This document shows, in pieces, positions 42,123-50,137 of a DNA stretch of 62,827 nucleotides. The DNA is from Acidimicrobiaceae bacterium (GTDB lineage Bacteria; Actinomycetota; Acidimicrobiia; Acidimicrobiales; RAAP-2). The stretch covers positions 1 to 62,827 of the forward strand of contig PNAT01000133.1 of assembly GCA_003169675.1 (NCBI GenBank), in the 5' to 3' direction. The notes under the pieces are model-generated. The model searched no databases and was not told the DNA's origin. It saw only the letters and a program-made list of their open reading frames with translations. The position numbers were made by a program, and so were the translations under genes. How positions within the stretch are numbered: the stretch's first letter is position 1; each line of letters begins with the position of its first letter.

Positions 42123-43649
42123 TTACTCCTGCAGGGCTCTGCGCACGACCTTGCCCATGGCATTGCGAGGTAATGCACCACGCACGTTGAATTCCCGGGG
42201 CCGCTTGAATGGCGCGAGTTCCTCTGCCGCCAGCGCCCTCAATGCAGCGACGTCGGGATCCCCGCCCGCACCGACCACGAAGGCCACCACAGATTCGCCC
42301 CACTCTGCCGACGGTACGCCGACAACCGCCACCTCGGCCACCGACGGATGACGGGCCAGTATCGCTTCCACCTCGGCCGGGTAGACGTTATGTCCCCCGC
42401 TGATGATCAACTCTGTCGTTCGTCCCCGTATGGATACATAGCCGTCTGCGTCCACTGACACCAGGTCCCCGGTGGCGAACCACCCGTCGGCGAACATGTC
42501 CCTGGTGGCATCGGGACGGTCCCAATAGCCTCGGCACACCGACGGTCCCCGCACCACCAACTCACCCACACCCTCCTGGTCCGTACCCTCAATGGCCGCC
42601 TCGACCCCGGGGAGGGGCACCCCGACCGATCCCGGTCGTCGCTCCCCGATCAGTGGATTGGACAATGTCAGCAGGGTTTCCGTCATCCCGTAACGCTCCA
42701 AGACGGGAACTCCGTCGTCGTTGAGCCGCTTCCACAGATCGGCGGCCAGGGGAGCCGATCCCGAGACGCAGAGGCGGAGGGCCGAGAGCTCGCCGGCTCT
42801 CCCCGTCTCGGCCAATCGGTGGTACATGGTCGGGACCCCGAAGAACATTGTGCTTCCGGGAACGGCGTCGAGCACCTGGTCTTCCAAGAACCGCGTGAAC
42901 ACCACGGCAGACGCTCCCGCAGTCAAGGTCCCGAAAAGGCCGGCGCAGAGGCCGTGTACGTGGAAGAGAGGGAGGGCGAGAATGAGGCGGTCCTCGGGCC
43001 CCCACTCCCAGGCCAGGCGCAGGGCATGGACACCGGCGAGAAGGGATCGGTGGGTGTGCACTGCCCCCTTGGCTTTTCCGGTGGTGCCAGACGTGTAGAC
43101 GATGAGTGCGTCGTCACCGGGTAGCGCCCGATCGAGCGTGGGACCGGCGTCCATGTGGTCGGCTTCTCCACGTCCATCGGCGCGCACCACGGTGACCTCA
43201 CCGTCGACCGAGCTAATCCACTCCTCCTGCTCGTCCCGTTCCACCATGGCGGCCGACGGCCGCGCATCACCGATGATGTAGGTCAACTCGCTCCTGGTGG
43301 ATGACGGACTGACCGGTACCACCACGGCGCCCAGGCGCATGGCACCCAGGAGTCCCCCAATTGTCCTTAGTGAGGCCCCACAGCTCCACAGCACCCGATC
43401 TCCTGGTGCCACGCCGTGCGCAGCCAAAGAGGCGGCTGCCTCAGCCGTCGCCCGAAGCATGAGCCCACCGTTGAGATGGGTCGTGGCGTCGGCGCCGTCA
43501 ATAAGTACGGGCCGATCGCGTTGCGACTCCCAATGGTCGCACCACGCGCTGAGGAGGGTCCGCCCCAATTCCTGGCCGGAGCCCGGGTGGGTGCTTTTGG
43601 GGTGCCCCGACCCCGCGGGAACCTCCACCCTCACCATCGGCCGCCCCAC
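42123..43649 (-). CDS. acyl-CoA synthetase, AMP-forming (MatB-like malonyl-CoA synthetase)
   Basis: A 508-aa adenylate-forming ligase. Motifs: ALIVYTSGTTGKAKGAVHTH (P-loop A3), LERYGMTETLLTLSNPLIGE (A5), FATGDLVSVDADGYVSIRGR (A7/A8), ELIISGGHNVYPAEVEAILA and LPRNAMGKVVRRAL (catalytic Lys, A10). The segment DRLILALPLFHVHGLCAGLF resembles MatB malonyl-CoA synthetases, but the dicarboxylate specificity is inferred by memory of the family. The start may be GTG 43649 or ATG 43637. It diverges from the GH38 gene across 17 bp. Confidence 0.85.
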   Translation of the reverse strand: MGRPMVRVEVPAGSGHPKSTHPGSGQELGRTLLSAWCDHWESQRDRPVLIDGADATTHLNGGLMLRATAEAAASLAAHGVAPGDRVLWSCGASLRTIGGLLGAMRLGAVVVPVSPSSTRSELTYIIGDARPSAAMVERDEQEEWISSVDGEVTVVRADGRGEADHMDAGPTLDRALPGDDALIVYTSGTTGKAKGAVHTHRSLLAGVHALRLAWEWGPEDRLILALPLFHVHGLCAGLFGTLTAGASAVVFTRFLEDQVLDAVPGSTMFFGVPTMYHRLAETGRAGELSALRLCVSGSAPLAADLWKRLNDDGVPVLERYGMTETLLTLSNPLIGERRPGSVGVPLPGVEAAIEGTDQEGVGELVVRGPSVCRGYWDRPDATRDMFADGWFATGDLVSVDADGYVSIRGRTTELIISGGHNVYPAEVEAILARHPSVAEVAVVGVPSAEWGESVVAFVVGAGGDPDVAALRALAAEELAPFKRPREFNVRGALPRNAMGKVVRRALQE

Positions 43650-43653
43650 GTCA

Positions 43654-43659
43654 TAGTCT
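43654..43659 (+). promoter_or_regulatory. -10 box TAGTCT for the GH38 gene
   Basis: TAGTCT ends 7 nt before ATG 43667, inside the 17-bp gap to the divergent acyl-CoA synthetase. The opposite strand reads GACTAT at the same place. Confidence 0.45.
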
Positions 43660-43666
43660 GACGATC

Positions 43667-46336
43667 ATGCCCGCTCGCCGTATTGCCATTGTGCCTCATA
43701 CCCATTGGGACCGTGAATGGTACAAGTCCTACCAGGACTTCCGCCTGGGCCTAGTTGACCTGCTCGACAGCTTGGTCCCCATGCTGGAGTCAGACGCCAG
43801 TTACCCCCACTTCATGTTGGACGGGCAGATGGCGGCGGTGGACGACTACCTGGAAGTCCGACCCGAAGCCGAAACGCGCTTGCGTGCGCTGGCGGCGGCG
43901 GGCCGCATCAGCTTGGGTCCCTGGTACGTCCTGATGGACGAGTTCCTGTCCTCTGGCGAGACCATCATCCGAAATCTCCAGATGGGATTGGTGCGGGGGG
44001 CCGCCTTCGGGGGCACCATGGAGGTCGGTTATCTGCCTGACATGTTCGGCCACATCGCCCAGATGCCTCAGATCCTTCGTGAGGCCGGGTTCGCCCATGC
44101 CGTGGTCTGGCGCGGTGTGCCATCGGGCGTGACCAGGAACGCCTTCTTCTGGGAGAGCCCTGACGGTTCGGCCGTGCGGGCCGAGTACCTCCCTGTCGGG
44201 TACGGGAACGGGGCTGCCCTGCCTGACGACGCCAAGGCACTGGTGCGACGGACGGCCGACCACGTGAAGGAGGTGGAGGAATTCCTCCTTGACGGTCTGC
44301 TCTGCATGAATGGGTCGGACCACATGATGCCGCAGCCTGGGCTGGGACGGGTGGTGGCCGAGGCGAACGACCTTCAGGACGAATTCACCTTCGAAATTAC
44401 CTCGCTCGCCAGCTATCTGGCCACGGCACCCATAGAAGGGCTCGAGGTGGTACAGGGCGAGCTGCGCTCGGGGTGCCGCTCCAACATGTTGATGGGCGTC
44501 ACCTCGAACCGGGTCGACGTGAAGCGCATGGGGGCCCTGGCCGAACGAGAGCTGGAGCGGCGAGCCGAACCATTGGCCGCGCTCTTCGGGTACCCGGGAG
44601 GATATCCGACGCAACTCCTCCACCTGGCCTGGAAGGAGATGGTCCGCAATTCCGCCCACGACTCCATCTGCGCCTGCTCGGTGGACGATGTGGTCGACGC
44701 CGTCCTCCATCGCTATGCCGAAGCCAGGACGATTGCCAGCGGGGTGGCGGGCCGGGCGATCAAGTCGTTTGCCCGCTCGCTGGCCGAACCGGGCACCTTC
44801 GTCCTGAACCCGGTACGCCGTCCGCGCTCCGGTGTCGTTGAGTTGGTGGTCCCGGCCACCGGTCCGGCCTCGGCCAACGAGCAGGTCCTTTCCGAACGCC
44901 TCGGCCTGCCCGGGTCCATGGTCCTCAACGCCGACACGGTGCGTACCGTCCTCGGCATGCTGCAGGGCCCGAAGATCAGCGACGACGCCTGGGTGCACCA
45001 GATCACCATCGAAGAGAACGACGAGGGCATCGACATCACGTTGACCGTCGGTACCCAGGAGCGCCCCAATGTCCCCATAGCGGAGGCCAAGCAGGACATC
45101 TTCACCAAGCTCGGTGCTCGACCGGACGCCGTCGTGCGGGTGGCCATGGACCAACCTTCGACCAGGCGCATCGCCGCCCGTGTGTGCCAGGTGCCCGGCT
45201 ATGGGTGGCAGCGCTTTGAGGCGGCAGACCTGGAGCATCCCACCGAGACCACGAGCGGAGGACCCTCGGCGTCATTGTCCAACGGCCTGGTGAACGTGGA
45301 GATCGACCGCACGTTGGGGACCTTCGCCCTCAACGGGTTGGCCGGCTACGGCAGGCTGGTCGACGGTGGTGACTACGGGGACTCCTACAACTACTCCCCT
45401 CCGGTCCAAGACACCATCGTCGATACGCCGACGGCGGTCGAGGTGCTCGTCCTCGAATCGGGGCCCGTCCGTGCCCGGGCCAAGATCGCAGCCGACTACC
45501 TGTGGCCGGACCATGTGGACAGCACATCGCAGGCCCGTGTCGGGGAGCAGCGGGTTCAGGTGGTCACTGAAATAGAACTGCGGGCGGATGACCCGGTGGT
45601 GCGGGTAACGACCACCTTCGTGAATCCGAGCCGCGATCACCGATTGCGGGTCCATGTGCCGTTGCCCGAACCGGCACGGTACTCATTGGCCGAGAGCGCA
45701 TTCGCCACCGTCCAGCGAGGGCTGACCGCCGAAGGCCGATTCGATGAATTCGGCTTGCCCACGGCGCCGTCCTGCCGCTTCATCAGTGCTGGGCCGTTGA
45801 CCATCGTGCACGAGGGCGTGTGCGAGTACGAGCTGGTGGATATTCAGCCCGGACCCGAGGGAGATGCCGCTTCGGCCGTGGCGCTGACGGTCCTGCGGTC
45901 CACCGGCATGCTCTCGAGACTGGGAATGGCCTATCGGCCCTTCCCGGCCGGCCCACTCACACCAGTCGACGGACTGCAGATGACGGGACGGCCTATCACG
46001 TTGCGCTATGCCCTGTGTGTCGGGTGCGACGACCCGTATGCGATGGCCGACGACGTGCTCCTCCCGCTTGAGGTAGTGGCCACTCTGGGCGGCGGCACCC
46101 GACCGGATGCGGGCTCCGAATTGAGCGTCGATGGCGCTGAAGTGAGCGCCCTACACCGCCAGGACGGCGTGCTTGAGCTTCGGGTCTTCAACCCCGCGGG
46201 CCAGAGTTCGACCGTTTCGATCGCCGGACACTCAGGATGGCTCGTCGACCTCCGGGGCTATCCGGTACGGGCATTTGAAGGCTCGTTCGAACTACGTCCC
46301 TTCGGCATCGCCACGGCCCGACTCCGCTCCAACTGA
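43667..46336 (+). CDS. glycoside hydrolase family 38 alpha-mannosidase
   Basis: An 889-aa retaining alpha-mannosidase or mannosylglycerate-hydrolase-like enzyme. The catalytic domain begins RIAIVPHTHWDREWYKSYQD (metal-binding His and Asp), with EVGYLPDMFGHIAQMPQILR carrying the nucleophile Asp, and a further metal-site region LCMNGSDHMMPQPGL. A three-helix bundle (KEMVRNSAHDSICACSVDDV) and C-terminal beta domains follow, giving the full GH38 length. No signal peptide is present, so it acts in the cytosol on mannosides taken up or recycled. No transporter or sugar kinase is adjacent. Its 3' end overlaps the convergent cyclase gene by 45 bp. Confidence 0.92.
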   Translation: MPARRIAIVPHTHWDREWYKSYQDFRLGLVDLLDSLVPMLESDASYPHFMLDGQMAAVDDYLEVRPEAETRLRALAAAGRISLGPWYVLMDEFLSSGETIIRNLQMGLVRGAAFGGTMEVGYLPDMFGHIAQMPQILREAGFAHAVVWRGVPSGVTRNAFFWESPDGSAVRAEYLPVGYGNGAALPDDAKALVRRTADHVKEVEEFLLDGLLCMNGSDHMMPQPGLGRVVAEANDLQDEFTFEITSLASYLATAPIEGLEVVQGELRSGCRSNMLMGVTSNRVDVKRMGALAERELERRAEPLAALFGYPGGYPTQLLHLAWKEMVRNSAHDSICACSVDDVVDAVLHRYAEARTIASGVAGRAIKSFARSLAEPGTFVLNPVRRPRSGVVELVVPATGPASANEQVLSERLGLPGSMVLNADTVRTVLGMLQGPKISDDAWVHQITIEENDEGIDITLTVGTQERPNVPIAEAKQDIFTKLGARPDAVVRVAMDQPSTRRIAARVCQVPGYGWQRFEAADLEHPTETTSGGPSASLSNGLVNVEIDRTLGTFALNGLAGYGRLVDGGDYGDSYNYSPPVQDTIVDTPTAVEVLVLESGPVRARAKIAADYLWPDHVDSTSQARVGEQRVQVVTEIELRADDPVVRVTTTFVNPSRDHRLRVHVPLPEPARYSLAESAFATVQRGLTAEGRFDEFGLPTAPSCRFISAGPLTIVHEGVCEYELVDIQPGPEGDAASAVALTVLRSTGMLSRLGMAYRPFPAGPLTPVDGLQMTGRPITLRYALCVGCDDPYAMADDVLLPLEVVATLGGGTRPDAGSELSVDGAEVSALHRQDGVLELRVFNPAGQSSTVSIAGHSGWLVDLRGYPVRAFEGSFELRPFGIATARLRSN

Positions 46337-47587
46337 CCCGGGGGCACGACTCCCGGACAGGAGTCGCTCACCCACTCCGCGCAATTCTTCCAGATCACGG
46401 AGCACTTCCGATAAGCGCTCCCAGCGCACATTGCGCCGGCGGTCGGCGGCCACGCCCGTGCCGTCAGCTTCGTGCCCCACCCGTCCGCACCACCACAGCT
46501 GCACCCGGCCCAAGTCCTTGAGGAGTCGTGGTCGCAAGGCCTGGCCGCTGAATTCGTCGGCGGCCACCTCCATGAGCGCGGTGTGGAACTCATCAGAAAC
46601 GAGCACCGTTCCAGGGTTGCCGATGTTGACGATGCGGTGGGCCAGGTTGACCGTCGCCCCGAAGTAGTCACCGTCGTGCAGCAAGACGGGACCGGAAGCC
46701 AGCCCCACCCGGACATCTGAGAGAAGGTCGTCGTCCGCATACGCATCAGCCAGGTCCAGTCCGATCCGAGCAGCATCGGTCACGCTTTCGACGACGAACA
46801 TGACCTCGTCGCCGATCATCTTGACCACCCGCCCACCGAGGCCGGTCACTATGTCGTGGGAGATCTCCTCGAAGCGTCGGACGACGGCGGCCAGCTCCTG
46901 GTCGCTGAGGTGCTGGCTCAGCATGGTGAAACCGACCATGTCGGCAAAACCAACGGCCAGGACGGGGCTTTCGCCCGGCCCCGCACCACGGCTCCGCAGC
47001 ATCATGCTGCGTTGGATCCCCGCCGCCACCTGCCGCCGCCAGACGAATTCCAGCAGGCGGGCCATGGCCGGAACGGTGACGTCCGCCACGCTGGCGAAGG
47101 CGGCCGCGGCCAAGACCGTGTCCATGTCCGTGCTGAACATGCCCCCGGGGACAAGCTCCGCTTCAGCAATACGCGACATGGAAGACCCGATGACCCGAGC
47201 CAACTGCAGCGCCGTGTCCCTGCTCGTGGTCCCGAGCGCTTGCATGCCCTGGAAGAGGCGGACCGCCTCAAGGTCGAGGTCAGTGAACGTTCGATCCCCA
47301 TCGTCCACATTGGGGAAGCCGAGTGCCCGCCAGAATTGCGCCAGCATCTCGGAATCGACGCCGGTGAGCTCAGCGACCTCGTGGCGGGTATACCGGCGGC
47401 GCGAAGGGACGAGCATCCGATCAACTACAAAGAGATCCAGTACGTCATCGGCAATGGCCTGGTCGATTTCTTCATTGGTGGCCCCGTTCATCACAAGGAC
47501 GTCGCGCACGCTGGCCAGTGCCGCCTCACGCTGAGACTGATCGATGGAGCCCGCAAGATTTCCGTTGTCCGCGCCAGGATCGCTCAC
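46292..47587 (-). CDS. class III adenylate/guanylate cyclase with N-terminal regulatory domain
   Basis: A 431-aa soluble cyclase. The C-terminal catalytic domain (about 195-380) has both metal Asp residues (VLAVGFADMVGFTMLSQHLS and VVKMIGDEVMFVVE), the base-recognition Lys (GGRVVKMIGDE) and the transition-state Asn/Arg (GATVNLAHRIVNIG), so it should be active. The N-terminal ~180 residues include a MerR-like segment (RRRYTRHEVAELTGVDSEML) and a helical region resembling the autoinhibitory domain of mycobacterial Rv1264, which senses pH. It makes cAMP (or cGMP). The start is GTG 47587, overlapping the gpsA stop by 4 bp (GTGA); the ORF-track start 47620 lies inside gpsA. Confidence 0.88.
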   Translation of the reverse strand: MSDPGADNGNLAGSIDQSQREAALASVRDVLVMNGATNEEIDQAIADDVLDLFVVDRMLVPSRRRYTRHEVAELTGVDSEMLAQFWRALGFPNVDDGDRTFTDLDLEAVRLFQGMQALGTTSRDTALQLARVIGSSMSRIAEAELVPGGMFSTDMDTVLAAAAFASVADVTVPAMARLLEFVWRRQVAAGIQRSMMLRSRGAGPGESPVLAVGFADMVGFTMLSQHLSDQELAAVVRRFEEISHDIVTGLGGRVVKMIGDEVMFVVESVTDAARIGLDLADAYADDDLLSDVRVGLASGPVLLHDGDYFGATVNLAHRIVNIGNPGTVLVSDEFHTALMEVAADEFSGQALRPRLLKDLGRVQLWWCGRVGHEADGTGVAADRRRNVRWERLSEVLRDLEELRGVGERLLSGSRAPGSVGAESGRGDAEGT

Positions 47588-48606
47588 GTCGCCATTCCCC
47601 GGAGGAGCGCCTCGTCCCACTCAGGGCGTGAGGGTCGGTCCATGAGGGACATCAGGGCCTGACGAGGTGAGCAACGACCATCGACGATCGCCTCCACCTG
47701 CTCGGCGATGGGCATCTCCACTCCCTGGGCCCGGGCCAATCCGACCAGGGGTCCGGCGCTCTTGACCCCTTCGGCCACCATATGCATGCCATTCACGATC
47801 TCGTCGAGGGTCCGACCTTGTCCGAGCTCGAATCCGACGGTCCGATTCCGGCTCTTCGGGCTGGCACAGGTGGCCACCAGGTCGCCCACCCCGGCCAGAC
47901 CTCCAAAGGTGAGGACCTGACCACCCAGAGAGATGCCGAGGCGGCCCAGTTCGGCCAGGCCACGGGTGATCAGCACGGCACGGGTGTTCTCACCGAATCC
48001 CAGCCCGTCACAGATGCCGGCCGCGATGGCCATCACATTCTTCGACGCTCCGGCGATTTCGCAGCCGATGACATCGGTGCCCATGTAGACCCGGAACGTA
48101 CGTGTGTGGATCAGATTCTGCACTCTTCTCGCCAAGGCCTCGTCCGGCAGCGCCACCACACTGGCGGCCGGTTGCCCCTGGGCCACTTCCCGAGCCAGGT
48201 TCGGTCCGGACAGGACACCGGCCGGCACGTCGGGCAGGATCTCAGCAATCACTTGCGACATTCTGAGATTGGTCCCGATCTCAATCCCCTTGGCCAGACT
48301 GATGATCGCTTCAAATTCGGCCGCATAAGGCACCAGGGCACCCAATACAGATCGGAACCCGTGCGAGGGAACGGCCATGAAGACCACTCCGACACCATCG
48401 ACGGCCTCTTCCAATGACGAGGTGGCCAGAAGGCCGTCGGGAAGCTCTATGCCCGGCAGGTAGGTCTCGTTCTCTCGCTTGTCCCTGATGCTGGCCGCGA
48501 GCTCAGGCGACCTCACCCAGAGCGAGGAGGGGTTGGTCGCACCGACCAGGGCCGCCATCGCCGTACCCCATGAACCCCCACCGATAACTGCCACCCGATC
48601 GCTCAT
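47584..48606 (-). CDS. gpsA: glycerol-3-phosphate dehydrogenase [NAD(P)+]
   Basis: A 340-aa enzyme reducing dihydroxyacetone phosphate to sn-glycerol-3-phosphate for phospholipid synthesis. Motifs: VAVIGGGSWGTAMAALVG (NAD(P) fold), VFMAVPSHGFRSVL, ISLAKGIE, LSGPNLAREVAQGQPAASVV and GCEIAGASKNVMAIAAGICD (catalytic Lys), then LAGVGDLVATCASPKSRNRT. Length is typical. It is the first gene of a pair with the adenylate cyclase. ATG 48606 lies 6 nt after a TAGGCT box. It diverges from fbiD. Confidence 0.95.
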   Translation of the reverse strand: MSDRVAVIGGGSWGTAMAALVGATNPSSLWVRSPELAASIRDKRENETYLPGIELPDGLLATSSLEEAVDGVGVVFMAVPSHGFRSVLGALVPYAAEFEAIISLAKGIEIGTNLRMSQVIAEILPDVPAGVLSGPNLAREVAQGQPAASVVALPDEALARRVQNLIHTRTFRVYMGTDVIGCEIAGASKNVMAIAAGICDGLGFGENTRAVLITRGLAELGRLGISLGGQVLTFGGLAGVGDLVATCASPKSRNRTVGFELGQGRTLDEIVNGMHMVAEGVKSAGPLVGLARAQGVEMPIAEQVEAIVDGRCSPRQALMSLMDRPSRPEWDEALLRGMAT

Positions 48607-48612
48607 CCCGAA

Positions 48613-48618
48613 AGCCTA
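48613..48618 (-). promoter_or_regulatory. -10 box TAGGCT for gpsA
   Basis: TAGGCT on the minus strand ends 6 nt before ATG 48606; no Shine-Dalgarno sequence. Confidence 0.5.
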
Positions 48619-48650
48619 CGGCGACCGGGAAGGCCGGCGGCCGGCGCCCG

Positions 48651-48656
48651 TACACT
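48651..48656 (+). promoter_or_regulatory. -10 box TACACT for fbiD
   Basis: TACACT ends 7 nt before ATG 48664 and supports this start over the later in-frame ATG. Confidence 0.5.
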
Positions 48657-48663
48657 GTCCCCG

Positions 48664-49293
48664 ATGGCAGCCGCAGTCTCTAGCGTGACGCAAGCCATGC
48701 CAGTGCATGGAGAGGCCGGACTGGGACGTGAGGTGGTACTCGTTCCGGTCAAGGGCTTCCAGCAGGCCAAACGACGGCTGGGGACCATTCTGACCGATGC
48801 CAGGCGAGTAGCGCTGGTTCGGTCAATGGCTGAATGCGTGGTGGCCGCCAGCGCGCCCTTGCCGGTGGCGGTGGTGTGTGACGATGTCGAAGTGGCTGAG
48901 TGGGCCGCCGAGCTGGGCGCCACGGTGATGTGGGAGCCCGGGCAAGGGCTCAACGGAGCTGTGCGGTCCGGAGTCGATCAGCTCGCGGCAGCCGGGGTCG
49001 AGTGGGTGATCGTGGCCCATGGCGATCTTCCGCGCGCGCGCGGGTTGGGCTCGTTGGCTCCTTTCGAAGGGGTCATCTTGGTGCCCGACCGGCGCGACGA
49101 TGGCACCAACGTCCTTCGCATACCGGTGGCCTGCGACTTTCAGTTCGCCTACGGACCGGGGTCATTCCGCGCCCATCGGGCCGAAGCAACGCGCCTCGGC
49201 CTCCCGGTCCGCGTGCAACGGATTCCGGCCTTGGCCTATGACGTGGACTGGCCGGCCGATGTAGCAGAGCTGCACGCCGCACCGCAGAGGTAA
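48664..49293 (+). CDS. fbiD: phosphoenolpyruvate/2-phospho-L-lactate guanylyltransferase (coenzyme F420 biosynthesis)
   Basis: A 209-aa nucleotidyltransferase of the CofC/FbiD family, which activates phosphoenolpyruvate or 2-phospho-L-lactate with GTP as the first step in building the F420 side chain. Motifs: VVLVPVKGFQQAKRRLGTIL (nucleotide binding), WVIVAHGDLPRARG (metal Asp), VILVPDRRDDGTNVLRIPVA and FAYGPGSFRAHRAEATRLGL. Its presence implies that the organism makes F420; fbiA, fbiB and fbiC are not in the window. It ends at a hairpin shared with the convergent histone-like gene. Confidence 0.9.
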   Translation: MAAAVSSVTQAMPVHGEAGLGREVVLVPVKGFQQAKRRLGTILTDARRVALVRSMAECVVAASAPLPVAVVCDDVEVAEWAAELGATVMWEPGQGLNGAVRSGVDQLAAAGVEWVIVAHGDLPRARGLGSLAPFEGVILVPDRRDDGTNVLRIPVACDFQFAYGPGSFRAHRAEATRLGLPVRVQRIPALAYDVDWPADVAELHAAPQR

Positions 49294-49310
49294 GAAGGCT
49301 CTCAATTGCA

Positions 49311-49338
49311 AAGCCGGGGGCCCTCAAGCCCCCGGCTT
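49311..49338. terminator. bidirectional hairpin terminator between fbiD and the histone-like gene
   Basis: AAGCCGGGGGC and GCCCCCGGCTT form a perfect 11-bp stem with loop CCTCAA between two convergent genes. Short T runs at the stem ends occur on both strands. Confidence 0.75.
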
Positions 49339-49364
49339 CACAAGTTCCAGAAGGAACGAACTGC

Positions 49365-49619
49365 TTAGCGCCGACGCGCTGCCTTGCGGGCTGGTGCACG
49401 ACGCACAGCCTTCTTGGCCGGAGCCCGCTTGACCGCCTTCTTGGCTGCCGGGCGCTTCTTGGCCGGAGCCTTCTTGACGGCCTTCTTGGCTGCCGGGCGC
49501 TTCTTCGCCGGAGCCTTCTTGACGGCCTTCTTGGCTGGGGTCCGCTTGACTGCTTTCTTTGCTGGGGCCCGCTTGACGGCCTTTTTGGCCGGAGCCCTTC
49601 TTTTCGCGGCTACTGCCAC
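49365..49619 (-). CDS. histone H1-like Lys/Ala/Pro-rich DNA-binding protein
   Basis: An 84-aa, extremely basic protein made almost wholly of repeats of the type APAKKAV(K/R)(R/K) and PAKKRPAAKKA, like the C-terminal tails of histone H1 and of actinobacterial HupB-type and H1-like (Hc1-type) nucleoid proteins. No HU-fold domain is attached, so it is a tail on its own. It probably binds DNA or RNA electrostatically and compacts the nucleoid. The GTG start (49619) is preceded by AGGGAGG at a good distance. Repeat DNA at 49438-49527 suggests growth by tandem duplication, so length may vary between strains. Confidence 0.85.
   Translation of the reverse strand: MAVAAKRRAPAKKAVKRAPAKKAVKRTPAKKAVKKAPAKKRPAAKKAVKKAPAKKRPAAKKAVKRAPAKKAVRRAPARKAARRR
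49438..49527. repeat. two tandem 45-bp repeats inside the histone-like gene
   Basis: The 45-bp unit starting TTCTTGGCTGCCGGGCG occurs at 49438-49482 and again at 49483-49527 with a single difference (TTGGCC to TTCGCC). It encodes the 15-residue unit containing VKKAPAKKRPAAKKA. Confidence 0.9.
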
Positions 49620-50001
49620 AGGTGCACCTCCCTAGGAGCATTGTCACTGCATAGAGGTGAAGCCTGCGCCACGCCAATGTTGGACACCCATCGCCGTGCG
49701 CACTGCCGCACCGATTTCATTTGCACTTGCAACGGCTGACGTCCACGCGGTGAGGTCATCGACTTCCCCTCATTGAGCCAACTCGTTGTATTCACCCGAA
49801 TTGCTTCGTTTGATTGATGTGACTGGACGCCTGATGCCGCGCACATTTGACGATCCGACATCTTCGCCGTGCGCGCTGCACATCTTTGTGTCGCAGCACA
49901 TATCAACCCTCCCAAACACTTCAGGTATGCACATTCTTGGTGGTGAACATGCTCAGGTCAAGCATCCTCTTCGAATGCCGCCATTTTCCCCTCAATCGCG
50001 C

Positions 50002-50038
50002 GCATCAATGCAAGGAGTTCTCAACATGCAATTGATGC
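50002..50038. repeat. inverted repeat GCATCAATGCA / TGCAATTGATGC
   Basis: GCATCAA-TGCA at 50002-50012 is mirrored by TGCA-A-TTGATGC at 50027-50038, with one unpaired A and a 14-nt loop. Confidence 0.6.
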
Positions 50039-50073
50039 TCAAATTGTTCGCCTGCAAGGACAGCTTTGTCTAC

Positions 50074-50094
50074 TTGTCGCACGAATAGCGACAA
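50074..50094. repeat. inverted repeat TTGTCG / CGACAA
   Basis: TTGTCG (50074-50079) and CGACAA (50089-50094) are perfect inverted arms around the 9-nt CACGAATAG. Confidence 0.55.
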
Positions 50095-50109
50095 TGTCCT
50101 ATGGAAATC

Positions 50110-50127
50110 TTGACTCATCACAGTCAA
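50110..50127. repeat. inverted repeat TTGACT / AGTCAA
   Basis: TTGACT and AGTCAA flank CATCAC just 10 bp before the coupling-protein start codon; operator-sized and well placed to control that gene. Confidence 0.55.
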
Positions 50128-50137
50128 CATCGCGCGT

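Larger units (their letters stand above)
49620..50137. other. 518-bp AT-richer gene-free stretch with inverted repeats; candidate oriT/control region
   Basis: This is the longest gene-free stretch in the window and is visibly richer in A and T than its flanks from about 49780 onward. ORFs here (49610-49915 minus, 49786-50088 plus) have no protein-like character. The left end should hold the promoter and leader of the histone-like gene. The right half has three inverted repeats (annotated separately) leading up to the coupling-protein gene. The combination next to a relaxase locus suggests an origin of transfer or a dense regulatory region. Confidence 0.45.

Noticed and set aside
43790-45238. 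482-aa minus-strand ORF
   Set aside because: Antisense shadow of the GH38 gene; His/Gln/Arg-rich.
49786-50088. 100-aa plus-strand ORF in the candidate oriT region
   Set aside because: TTG start, no ribosome binding site, no domain or periodicity, and it overlaps the inverted repeats.
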